Notes under the pieces: model-generated | What the model was told of the DNA's origin: nothing | Databases searched by the model: none | What the model saw: only the letters and a program-made list of their open reading frames with translations | NCBI GenBank assembly: GCA_964554365.1 | Contig: CAZKOJ010000021.1 | Span: 1-34,943, forward strand | DNA length: 34,943 nucleotides | Source of the DNA: Clostridium_AM sp964554365 | Lineage (GTDB): Bacteria > Bacillota > Clostridia > Clostridiales > Clostridiaceae | Reading direction: 5' to 3' | Made by a program: the position numbers and the translations under genes | In this document: positions 1 through 7,356 of the stretch, piece after piece | How the letters are laid out: each line of letters begins with the position of its first letter | How positions within the stretch are numbered: the stretch's first letter is position 1

Positions 1-5
1 TCTAA

Positions 6-78
6 GTTTTTCTTCACAATATATTTAAGCTTCTGTCCACTCTAAATTTTGCGTTGAATATACTTTTTTACTTTTACC
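6..78. repeat. Dispersed repeat A, left copy (inverted relative to 29911-29980)
   Basis: The reverse complement of 29911-29980 matches this stretch over about 70 bases. A 26-base core at 35-60 is identical to 29927-29952 on the other strand, and matching blocks flank it on both sides (20-29 and 64-77). No ORF lies inside. It may continue past the left edge of the window. Identity was judged by eye. Confidence 0.75.
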
Positions 79-82
79 ATTT

Positions 83-540
83 CTTTCACCTCCAGGTCTG
101 ATAAGACCGCATGCCGCTAGGCAGGGAAACCTTAATTGATTAGATTGTATAGAAATCGTTATCCAGAGTCGTAGCACCGATTATCCAAAAGTTAAGCAGA
201 GAACCCAAATTTTCAATTTGGTGTGAATCGCTTACTCTGTGAGTACTCATGTGAAGAACGAGCAGAAGTTTCATAATTAAAAATAAAGTGTTATATGTGG
301 TAGACATGGAGTAAATGTACCAAAAGTGCTACGCACTAAACACCAATTTAGTAAGAAACTTTGAAAACATAAAGATATAATGAAATTTGCAGCCTACGGC
401 ATAAGGACTTATCACCCTTTTAATCTAATGGAATAATTTAGTGAATAGAACAGAAGTAACATGTGAATTTTAACTGTATGGAAGCTGAACAATATATAGC
501 AGCTGCAATACAGTTAAAATTTACGGTACCACTTTCGTCG
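83..540 (+). ncRNA. Candidate structured RNA of unknown class
   Basis: This gene-free stretch holds many compatible helices. They include 95-99 with 104-108, 113-115 with 120-122, and a nested set of 164-169 with 234-239, 178-182 with 226-230 and 205-211 with 215-221. Helix 266-272 with 355-361 encloses 288-292 with 339-343, which encloses two hairpins (299-302 with 318-321, and 325-329 with 333-337). A last hairpin pairs 466-479 with 508-521 and, inside it, 483-487 with 500-504. I see no T-box signature motif, no group II domain V and no riboswitch that I recognise. A group I intron or a decayed mobile-element end remains possible. The strand is a guess from its position upstream of alaX. 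Confidence 0.35.
113..146 (+). repeat. Dispersed repeat B, left copy
   Basis: 34 bases that align without gaps, 28 identical, to the reverse complement of 34855-34888. The conserved blocks are TAGGCAGGGA, TTAATTG and TTAGATT. It sits inside the structured region 83-540. Confidence 0.6.
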
Positions 541-590
541 CATTCCGCTTAAAGCATGAAATAAGCAACTATATTATAATTACAATAGTA

Positions 591-709
591 TAGTTACATA
601 CTAAATATTATGTAAATAAAATAAAAAGTAAACTAAAATGAAAATCTTAAATATAATATAAAACTTTAAGTAATTTAATAAATTGAAGTTAATTCCCCTT
701 AGAATTAAC
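591..709 (+). repeat. Dispersed repeat C, copy 1
   Basis: About 119 bases that recur at 2920-3013 and 28210-28328 in the same orientation. Each copy ends with an 8-bp stem, GTTAATTC pairing with GAATTAAC across a 6-base loop (here 688-709). No T-run follows, so this is not a normal terminator. Each copy lies roughly 125-185 bases upstream of a start codon, here that of alaX. Confidence 0.75.
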
Positions 710-735
710 AGAAAAGTTTAAAAAATGAAAAAATA

Positions 736-772
736 TTGACTTTTAAAATAGTAACTACTATAATAACTACTA
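736..772 (+). promoter_or_regulatory. Sigma-A-type promoter of alaX with a direct repeat on the -10
   Basis: TTGACT at 736-741 and TATAAT at 759-764 are separated by 17 bases. The 9-base repeat TAACTACTA occurs at 752-760 and 764-772 and overlaps the -10 box, so it could be an operator. No cognate regulator can be named. Confidence 0.7.
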
Positions 773-834
773 AAAATATTTATTAAAATCCGGATAGCAT
801 AAGCTACACAAGATATCTAAAGGAGGCTTTTTTA

Positions 835-1551
835 ATGAGTGAATTAATATTTGAAAAAGACAGTTATGCTAAGGAGTTCCAATGTAAAGTCATTGGTATA
901 GACGAAGAACAAAATGCAGTAATATTAGATAGAACTGCATTTTACCCAGGTGGAGGTGGACAGCTTTGTGATATTGGTGTATTACAAACAGAATCCAAAA
1001 CCTACATAGTAAAAAAGGTTAAAAAGTCAGCAGATAACATATACCACTATATTGATGGGGAACTTCCTGAACTTAATACAAACTGTACAGGAAAAATAGA
1101 TTGGGATCATAGATATAAACTTATGAGAACTCATACAGCACTTCATATATTGTGTGGTGTTGTATGGAGAGACTATAAAGTACATGTAACTAGTGCTGAT
1201 ATGGAGTGCTTAAGTGGAAGAATGGATTTTGAATTTGAAGATTTTAACGCTGACTTAATTGAAGAAATACAGGAAAAAATAAATGCTGAAATACAAAATA
1301 AAAGAAATATAAAAGTAAATATTCTTGATAGAGAAGAAGCTTTTAAAATTCCTGATTTAATAAGAACTAAAATAAACCTGTTACCACAGGGAGTTGACAA
1401 AATTAGAACAGTTGAAATTGAGGGCTTAGATTTACAGGCAGATGGTGGAACTCATGTTAATAACACTATTGAAGTAGGTACAATAAAAATAGTAAAGTTT
1501 AAAAGTAAAGGTAAAATAAATAAAAGAGTGTATGTTGAAATAGAGGATTAG
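835..1551 (+). CDS. alaX: Freestanding alanyl-tRNA editing protein, AlaX type
   Basis: Hydrolyses mischarged Ser- or Gly-tRNA(Ala) in trans, in the cytoplasm. The 238-residue protein has the AlaRS-like N-terminal region with FYPGGGGQLCDIG at 37-48 and the editing domain with the zinc motif HTALH (H100, H104). The second motif is DGGTH (H208), with Asp204 where the AlaRS editing domain has Cys; such variants occur in freestanding AlaX as far as I recall. The length fits the medium AlaX class, which keeps the N-terminal beta-barrel but lacks the aminoacylation domain. The start is set by an AAGGAGG SD about 8 bases upstream. It is monocistronic, with its own promoter and a shared terminator with the converging gene. 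The family call is firm; substrate preference is inferred. Confidence 0.9.
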   Translation: MSELIFEKDSYAKEFQCKVIGIDEEQNAVILDRTAFYPGGGGQLCDIGVLQTESKTYIVKKVKKSADNIYHYIDGELPELNTNCTGKIDWDHRYKLMRTHTALHILCGVVWRDYKVHVTSADMECLSGRMDFEFEDFNADLIEEIQEKINAEIQNKRNIKVNILDREEAFKIPDLIRTKINLLPQGVDKIRTVEIEGLDLQADGGTHVNNTIEVGTIKIVKFKSKGKINKRVYVEIED

Positions 1552-1585
1552 AGCTAAATATCTTGATAAGTTAAAAATATAATAA

Positions 1586-1619
1586 AAAAGACATGCAAAC
1601 ATAAATTTGTATGTCTTTT
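1586..1619. terminator. Bidirectional terminator between converging genes
   Basis: A 14-bp stem pairs 1586-1599 with 1606-1619 across a 6-base loop. An A-run on the left and a T-run on the right let it serve alaX and the minus-strand methyltransferase gene. Confidence 0.85.
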
Positions 1620-1629
1620 GGCATAGTTA

Positions 1630-2697
1630 TTATTTAAAATTCCTTGGATCTAAAGGCCATTTACCATATTTTCTTGCAGAAGCCATAAATTGGTCCATAT
1701 TTTCTAATGGTGCTTGTGATATATCGCAACCGGAAGCTAAAATATACCCACATGGACTATCGTATGCTTTTTGAAAACATTCTTTAACTGCCTGATCTAC
1801 CATAGCAGGTGTTCCTTGCATAAGTGATTGAACAGGATCTACATTACCTAATATACAAATCTTATCACCTATAGTCTTCTTTGTATATTCTAAATCCACC
1901 CTATTATCAACACTCACCATATCACAGCCTGATTCAAGCATATCTGTTAACATGTTTTTTGTATTACCACAAATATGATAACAAACCATTCCATTTGAAT
2001 CATGAACTTCTTTCATAATATCTTTAGCATAAGGCAAAGCAAATTCTCTATAATGAGGGGTTCTTAAAATAGTACCAGAAGCAATTGGATCGCATAAAAC
2101 AATTACTGCTCCTATTTTGGCAAATTCTTTACAAATCATTTTTAAACCTTCAGTACAGAAGCTAATTAATTCATGAACTTTTTCAGGATCTTTTCTTGTA
2201 GCTTTTAGAAAGCTTTCTGTTTTATAAACACTTGCTGCAGCTGTAAATGGTCCTGAAATTAAAACTCCTACTGGAACCTCATCTTTAGTCTTTTCACGTG
2301 CAATTTGACATGCATCATAATTCAACTTGAACCATGGATCATTTTTTAATTCTAATTTTGACATATCTAACTTTCCTACATCATTTAAATCATTTAATAT
2401 GTATTCCATCAATGCAGGTGCTGCATCTTCGGGGTCATTTGTTTTACTTCCAAGCGCAGTTCCTATTCCATGTAGACCATACTCCATAACCATAAGGTCA
2501 TGACCAAATCTTTCATAACATGCTACTTGAGCCATAGCTTGATTTTTTGCGCTACTGCGCTTTTCTCTGTGAGTCATTCCTGCCGCTTTTCCTGCCATAG
2601 ATACTGTAAAAGGCATTGCTAGAGCTCGATCGATTGATTTTCCTGTAAGAAAACCCTTCATTCTTTCATTTGGCGTCATCTCATCATCTTTGTGCAT
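1630..2697 (-). CDS. Uroporphyrinogen decarboxylase-fold (MtaA/MtbA/CmuA-type) corrinoid methyltransferase
   Basis: Members of this family carry methyl groups between a methyl-corrinoid protein and a thiol or pterin acceptor using a zinc site. From the chosen start the protein has 355 residues. The zinc ligands are visible as H241 and C243 in YHICGNT and C324 in ASGCD. The family blocks CILGNVDP and APLENM are also present. The frame is open 10 codons further upstream, but AAGGAGG lies 8 bases before the ATG at 2697, which fixes the start there. It stands alone, facing away from the XRE regulator, and no corrinoid protein adjoins it. It may use the corrinoid protein made at 20312-20947. It resembles the methyltransferase at 20980-21993 most closely in its C-terminal blocks. 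True uroporphyrinogen decarboxylase is unlikely because of the HxCG and Cys zinc motif. Substrate unknown. Confidence 0.85.
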   Translation of the reverse strand: MHKDDEMTPNERMKGFLTGKSIDRALAMPFTVSMAGKAAGMTHREKRSSAKNQAMAQVACYERFGHDLMVMEYGLHGIGTALGSKTNDPEDAAPALMEYILNDLNDVGKLDMSKLELKNDPWFKLNYDACQIAREKTKDEVPVGVLISGPFTAAASVYKTESFLKATRKDPEKVHELISFCTEGLKMICKEFAKIGAVIVLCDPIASGTILRTPHYREFALPYAKDIMKEVHDSNGMVCYHICGNTKNMLTDMLESGCDMVSVDNRVDLEYTKKTIGDKICILGNVDPVQSLMQGTPAMVDQAVKECFQKAYDSPCGYILASGCDISQAPLENMDQFMASARKYGKWPLDPRNFK

Positions 2698-2919
2698 AAA
2701 TAGTTCCTCCTTGTTATAGTTATCCATTTTTACATATAGATAATAAAAGCAATTTTACTGTTTTTATTATATGATTCTTTTTTCAAAATTTTTATACATA
2801 TTTATTTTAATCTGTAGGGAGGTTTTATTCCAATACATATTACTTATAGAACTGTAGAGCTCTATTGCTTATACATATACAAAGTTTTAGATAGTCCCTT
2901 AAAGCGTTAAGTACATTAT

Positions 2920-3013
2920 GGCTACAGACTAAATACTATGTAAATAAAACAAAAAAATAAACTAAAATTTTAACTAATCTAATAAATTAAAGTTAATTCC
3001 TTTTAGAATTAAC
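2920..3013 (+). repeat. Dispersed repeat C, copy 2 (internally shortened)
   Basis: Matches 591-709 and 28210-28328 but lacks roughly 24 central bases. It ends with the same 8-bp GTTAATTC/GAATTAAC hairpin. The rest of the 2698-3162 gap is A/T-rich, with a 10-base palindrome TAGAGCTCTA near 2863 and nothing else I can name apart from the XRE promoter. Confidence 0.75.
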
Positions 3014-3069
3014 AAAAAATATTCCATAGTTATAAAAATATGTAGCCTTAATTTCGCTGTATGTGAAAA

Positions 3070-3104
3070 ATTTCGTTTACAACGAAATTGTTTTGTTGTA
3101 TTAT
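3070..3104 (+). promoter_or_regulatory. Promoter and probable autoregulatory operator of the XRE gene
   Basis: TTTACA at 3076-3081 and TATTAT at 3099-3104 are 17 bases apart. A perfect inverted repeat, ATTTCGTT-TAC-AACGAAAT, spans 3070-3088 and covers the -35 box. A half-site, ATTTCGCT, lies at 3051-3058. This is the expected layout for repression by the gene it precedes; the binding itself is inferred. Confidence 0.6.
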
Positions 3105-3162
3105 AAATTATAAGGAAATAGATATTAACAAAGTATATACAAAATGAAATGGGGTAAGGTTA

Positions 3163-3771
3163 ATGGATAATATAGGGAAATCAATTCGTGAATATCGAAA
3201 AAAAAAGTCAATGACCCTGAAGCAGCTAGCCGAAAAAGCGGATATTTCGATAAGTTTTTTAAGCGAATTAGAAAGAGGTGTTTCTAATTTATCTATGGCT
3301 TCTTTAAAAAAAATAGCTCAGGCATTAGAAATAAGCGTATTAGGTCTTAGAGAAAACGGAGAAAGTAGCGAAAGTGAAATACTTAAGATTAAAAGTGATG
3401 AAATGCCTGATGAAAAAAAATACGTTACAGATGTAAAAGTAGTAAGAAGCAAGCGAAGAATTAAGATAGAATTTCCTGGGTATGCGGCGGTTTCTGAATT
3501 ATTAACACCTGATTTTAATAGACAGATGGAGGCATTATGTATAAAATTGGAACCTGGATTTGATTCAGGGTTGGAACCTATAATAGATCCTCGAGGCGAA
3601 AAGTTTTTGTTTATGTTAGAGGGGACTGCGGACATCAAAGTTTACAATGAGGTGTATACCTTAGATAAAGGAGATACAATATATTATCCTGCTAATGCGC
3701 CTTTGCAGTTTAAAAATATTTCCAGTATTACTGTTGAAGTAATTATTGTTATAACCCCTCCCAGCTTATAA
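3163..3771 (+). CDS. XRE-family transcriptional regulator with C-terminal cupin domain
   Basis: 202 residues. An N-terminal lambda-repressor-type helix-turn-helix spans about 6-60 (TLKQLAEKADISISFLSELE), and a small cupin barrel spans about 110-200 (GEKFLFMLEGTADIKV, then LDKGDTIYYPANAPLQFKN). The cupin normally senses a small ligand. Two histidines usual in metal-binding cupins are not evident, so a non-metal ligand is more likely. A palindromic operator candidate covers its promoter. The hydrolase gene starts 52 bases downstream with no terminator between them, so the two are probably co-transcribed, and the ligand may be the hydrolase substrate or product. The start follows a weak GGGGTAAGG SD. 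Confidence 0.85.
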   Translation: MDNIGKSIREYRKKKSMTLKQLAEKADISISFLSELERGVSNLSMASLKKIAQALEISVLGLRENGESSESEILKIKSDEMPDEKKYVTDVKVVRSKRRIKIEFPGYAAVSELLTPDFNRQMEALCIKLEPGFDSGLEPIIDPRGEKFLFMLEGTADIKVYNEVYTLDKGDTIYYPANAPLQFKNISSITVEVIIVITPPSL

Positions 3772-3823
3772 TGAAATAAATTTAATTATACTGATAAAAA
3801 TAATAAAGAGAGGGGTTGTTAAC

Positions 3824-4993
3824 ATGAAAAATAATATTGATTTCAATTCAGGTGAATATAAATTACATGCAAATCCTAACTTCAATTATCAATTGAACCG
3901 AACTTATAACGTAAGTAATGGGAATTTTGATGAGATTTCAGAACTTGCTAAAAAAATAACTAGTGTTAAAGTTTGGGAAAAAGAAATGATGGCGCTTGCT
4001 GAAAAGGCATTGAAAGAAAATAGAATAGAAAGTGCTATTGCTTATTTTAGAATGACAGAATTCTTTATGTATGATGGGAACCCCAATAAATTAAAAACAT
4101 ATGAAAAATCCCAAAATCTATTTTATAATTTCCATTCCGAATTATTTAAGTCTGGGATATTAAAACTTGATCATGTGCCATATATGTCAGGATATCTTCC
4201 AGTAATACATACAGAACCCGAAGGAGATTGTATTGGTACAATTATAATTCATGGTGGATATGATTCTTATATGGAAGAGTTCCTTCCGTCTTTACTATAT
4301 CTGAGGGAAAAAGGATTTGCAGTATACCTTTTTGAAGGACCAGGACAAGGTGGCGTTTTAAGGAAGCAAGGCATAACTTTCACAATTGAATGGGAAAAAC
4401 CTGTAAAAAGTATACTAGATTTCTATAATCTAAATGATGTAACTATAATAGGGATATCTCTTGGATCAATATTGGCACCAAGAGCAGCAGCGTTTGAAAG
4501 TCGAATAAAAAGAATAGTAGCTTGGAGTGTGTGTACTAATTTACTTGATTTACTTTTTGATGCTAGTCCTAAGAATTTACAAAATATTTTGAAGCTTTTA
4601 ATGAGGTATAAATTTAAAGGTATTATAAACCATCTAATGTATAAGATGATGAAAAAAGACCCCTTATTTGACTGGTCATTACATCATGGAATTTATAATA
4701 TGGGAGTAAAAACTCCTTATGAATTTATGGTTGCAGCAAATAATTACCAGTATAAAGAAGTTGCAGAAAGAATAGTACAGGATTTTATGTTAATTGGCGC
4801 TGAAAAGGATCATTTAATTAAAATAGAGAAATATAAATCTGCTATTGATAGTCTTAAGAATGTAAAGTCATTGACATATAGGTTATTTACAGAAAAAGAA
4901 AATGCTGCTAGCCATTGCAGCACTGGTAATCCTAAATTAGTTCTTGATACAATTATATCATGGATAAATGTAGTTAAAAATAGAGATGTTTAG
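3824..4993 (+). CDS. Alpha/beta hydrolase (FrsA / DUF1100-like esterase or C-C hydrolase)
   Basis: 389 residues with an N-terminal helical cap and a C-terminal alpha/beta-hydrolase core from about 120. The oxyanion motif is HGG at 143-145. The nucleophile elbow is G210-I-S212-L-G214. Asp329 in LIGAEKDHL and His364 in AASHC complete a plausible Ser-Asp-His triad. EGPGQGG at 171-177 resembles the DUF1100 group, which includes 2,6-dihydroxypseudooxynicotine hydrolase and FrsA-like proteins. There is no signal peptide, so it should be cytoplasmic. It has a strong GAGAGGGG SD and probably forms an operon with the upstream regulator. The natural substrate cannot be told from sequence. Confidence 0.85.
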   Translation: MKNNIDFNSGEYKLHANPNFNYQLNRTYNVSNGNFDEISELAKKITSVKVWEKEMMALAEKALKENRIESAIAYFRMTEFFMYDGNPNKLKTYEKSQNLFYNFHSELFKSGILKLDHVPYMSGYLPVIHTEPEGDCIGTIIIHGGYDSYMEEFLPSLLYLREKGFAVYLFEGPGQGGVLRKQGITFTIEWEKPVKSILDFYNLNDVTIIGISLGSILAPRAAAFESRIKRIVAWSVCTNLLDLLFDASPKNLQNILKLLMRYKFKGIINHLMYKMMKKDPLFDWSLHHGIYNMGVKTPYEFMVAANNYQYKEVAERIVQDFMLIGAEKDHLIKIEKYKSAIDSLKNVKSLTYRLFTEKENAASHCSTGNPKLVLDTIISWINVVKNRDV

Positions 4994-5026
4994 CTTTTAA
5001 GAAGAAAAGGGATTGTAATTAGATCT

Positions 5027-5047
5027 ACACTCAAGTACGAGTGTTTT
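5027..5047 (+). terminator. Weak terminator candidate after the hydrolase gene
   Basis: ACACTC (5027-5032) pairs with GAGTGT (5039-5044) across AAGTAC and is followed by TTT. A 6-bp stem is short for an intrinsic terminator. Confidence 0.35.
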
Positions 5048-5090
5048 AGAAGTTTTCATTATTTTTTGTGCCTTGAGCACAGCGAAAGGT

Positions 5091-6008
5091 ATGATAGTTA
5101 CTATGAGATTTGAAGAAGATATAATGAACTCCATAATTTATCAGGTACATCATAATAGTGGTAAAAACCTGTATAGTAATGCTGTTAGTGGGAATATGTC
5201 ATTTAATTGTTTTACAGAAGAAGTGATTGCCAGATATAATGATGAATTAAAGCTATGCTGGCAAACTGGCCGTATGGAAAAAATTATCGATAATACTGTT
5301 GATACGGTACTAAAAGAATTTTATGATACAAATCAATATATTGATTTTAACAAGGAATCGAAAGCTTTGCTTAAGCAGGTATACAATTTACTGTTTCAAG
5401 ATATTATAGTAAATGAATTGGATTTAAAAACCGTGCAAGAAAGGCATTATACTCGTTTAGCAAAATTATTATCAATTACAAATCCTTTTACGGCAATAAT
5501 TAATCCACCAAACAATACATACGTCTCAAGTACAGTATGTGCCGAATATTCAGCGGAATTTCAACTGTTTATACTTGGATTGAAGTTATCGGAAATCAAG
5601 GTGCCGTTATTAGATATTGGATGCGGCGAAAATGCTGAATTAGTTAGTTTTATGCGAGTAGCTGGGATTGAAGCATATGGATTTGATAGGGTTTGCTCTG
5701 ACAAGAAAATATATCTAAGTAAAGAGAGTTGGTTTGAGTATGATTTTGGTATATCAAAATGGGGTACTATCATATCTAATATTGCATTTTCCAGTCACTT
5801 TCTTAATCATCACTTACGAAAAGATGGAAAACATAGTGAATTTGCAATGGTCTATATGAAGGTGTTAAATTCACTTGTTGTCGGAGGAAGTTTTATTTAT
5901 GCACCATCAATTCCATTTATCGAAAATTGTTTGCAAGGATCTGAATTTCTTATTGAGAGGGAACTGTTAACGGAAGACTATGATAGAGTGAAAATTACCC
6001 GCTTATAA
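5091..6008 (+). CDS. Class I SAM-dependent methyltransferase
   Basis: About 305 residues from the ATG at 5091. SAM-binding motif I reads LLDIGCGENAEL (about 173-184), followed by an acidic-loop candidate GFDRV. The N-terminal 150 residues are helical and match no domain I recognise. A later SNIAFSSHFLNHH and a VGGSFIYAPS strand fit the Rossmann core. The start is unsure: TTG 5073, ATG 5091 and ATG 5103 are all in frame and none has a proper SD. No promoter is obvious, so it may rely on read-through from the hydrolase gene. The acceptor (small molecule, RNA or protein) is unknown. Confidence 0.7.
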   Translation: MIVTMRFEEDIMNSIIYQVHHNSGKNLYSNAVSGNMSFNCFTEEVIARYNDELKLCWQTGRMEKIIDNTVDTVLKEFYDTNQYIDFNKESKALLKQVYNLLFQDIIVNELDLKTVQERHYTRLAKLLSITNPFTAIINPPNNTYVSSTVCAEYSAEFQLFILGLKLSEIKVPLLDIGCGENAELVSFMRVAGIEAYGFDRVCSDKKIYLSKESWFEYDFGISKWGTIISNIAFSSHFLNHHLRKDGKHSEFAMVYMKVLNSLVVGGSFIYAPSIPFIENCLQGSEFLIERELLTEDYDRVKITRL

Positions 6009-6009
6009 C

Positions 6010-6038
6010 TTGACAAAAGTTTAATTTAAAAATAAAAT
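6010..6038 (+). promoter_or_regulatory. Sigma-A promoter of the cysteine desulfurase / mnmA pair
   Basis: A consensus TTGACA at 6010-6015 and TAAAAT at 6033-6038, 17 bases apart, lie about 65 bases before the start codon. Confidence 0.75.
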
Positions 6039-6104
6039 ATTTATATCATAGTAGATTGATCTGATTTGCTGTGAAATTTAGGCTTTGAGATTAGGGGTGG
6101 CGAA

Positions 6105-7265
6105 ATGTATAGAGAAGTTTATATGGATTATGCAGCTACTACATTTATAAAACAGGAAGTTTTAGAAGAGATGAATCCCTACTTTATTGAGTATTTTGGA
6201 AATCCATCTTCTATTTACCATATATCGCGAAAGTGTAAAATGGCTATAGATATATCTAGAGAAAAAGTAGCTAAGGCTATAAATTCAAAAACTGATGAAA
6301 TATTTTTTACTGCAGGTGGTTCAGAAGCAGATAACTGGGCTTTAAAGGGTGCAGCATTAGCAAATAGAGATAAAGGAAATCATATAATTACCACTAGTAT
6401 TGAACATCATGCTGTACTTCATACCTGTGAGTACTTAGAAAAGTTTGGATTTGAAATTACCTATTTACCAGTAAATGATTTTGGGATAGTAGATGTAGCG
6501 GAATTAAAAAAAGCTATAACAGATAAAACTATATTAGTATCTATAATGTTTGCTAATAATGAAATAGGAACTATACAGCCTATAAGTAATATAGGACAGA
6601 TATGCAGAGAAAAAGGAGTTATCTTCCATACGGATGCAGTTCAAGCAGTAGGCAATGTACCTATAGACGTAGAAAATATGAATATAGATTTATTATCTAT
6701 GGCATCACATAAGTTCTATGGACCTAAAGGTTTAGGTGCTCTTTATGTAAGAAAAGGAATAAAAATAGACAATTTAATTCATGGAGGAGCCCAAGAAAGA
6801 GCTAAAAGATCTGGTACAGAAAATGTTCCAGGTATTGTAGGCATGGGAAAAGCTATAGAGTTATCTGTAGAAAACATGGAAAATGAAAGTAAGAGATTAA
6901 GCTTTTTAAGAGATACTATAATAAAACAGCTTTTGAAAATACCGGAAACTAAGTTAAATGGACCTTCTGGAGCAGAAAGATTGCCTGGAAATATTAATTT
7001 AACTTTTAATAATGTAGAAGGCGATATACTTCTTATGGCATTAGATAGTGAGGGAATATGTGCTTCTAGCGGCAGTGCTTGTTCTGCTGGAGCCTTAGAA
7101 CCTTCACATGTTTTAATAGCTATAGGTTTGGAGCCAGACCTTGCTAAAGGTTCTTTAAGACTTACTATAGGTTCTAAGACTTCAGAGGAAGATGTGAATT
7201 ATGTAATAAACTGTGTTACAGAAGCAGTAAATAAAATTAGAGATAATAAAAGAAAGTGGCAATAA
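6105..7265 (+). CDS. Cysteine desulfurase, NifS/IscS family
   Basis: A PLP enzyme that takes sulfur from L-cysteine and holds it as a persulfide for delivery to acceptors. In the 386 residues the cofactor lysine is K203 in SHKFYGPKG. The PLP-binding HTDAVQ is at 176-181 with D177, and H101 lies in IEHH. The persulfide cysteine is C326 in SSGSACSAGALEPSH. The long cysteine loop places it in the IscS/NifS class I group. The SD is AGGGGTGG. The next gene is mnmA, 91 bases on, with no iscU or iscR nearby, which suggests its main partner here is MnmA (tRNA 2-thiouridine synthesis). A role in Fe-S assembly is not excluded. Confidence 0.92.
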   Translation: MYREVYMDYAATTFIKQEVLEEMNPYFIEYFGNPSSIYHISRKCKMAIDISREKVAKAINSKTDEIFFTAGGSEADNWALKGAALANRDKGNHIITTSIEHHAVLHTCEYLEKFGFEITYLPVNDFGIVDVAELKKAITDKTILVSIMFANNEIGTIQPISNIGQICREKGVIFHTDAVQAVGNVPIDVENMNIDLLSMASHKFYGPKGLGALYVRKGIKIDNLIHGGAQERAKRSGTENVPGIVGMGKAIELSVENMENESKRLSFLRDTIIKQLLKIPETKLNGPSGAERLPGNINLTFNNVEGDILLMALDSEGICASSGSACSAGALEPSHVLIAIGLEPDLAKGSLRLTIGSKTSEEDVNYVINCVTEAVNKIRDNKRKWQ

Positions 7266-7356
7266 TATTATTAATCTAAATTAAAAATAACTTGGATTTA
7301 CCTAAATTATAGTATACAATGTAATATTGTAAGTATATTAGGAAAAGGTGATAAAT

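Noticed and set aside
83..540. T-box leader for alaX, or a group I intron / IStron end
   Set aside because: The T-box antiterminator sequence (GGGTGGNACCGCG) is absent. AAAGATATAA near 371 and GCAGGGAAACC near 121 recall group I core segments, but no matching P7 partner could be found.
1173..1400. Minus-strand open frames inside alaX and many other genes
   Set aside because: They lie wholly inside well-supported genes on the other strand, lack SDs and show no recognisable domain.
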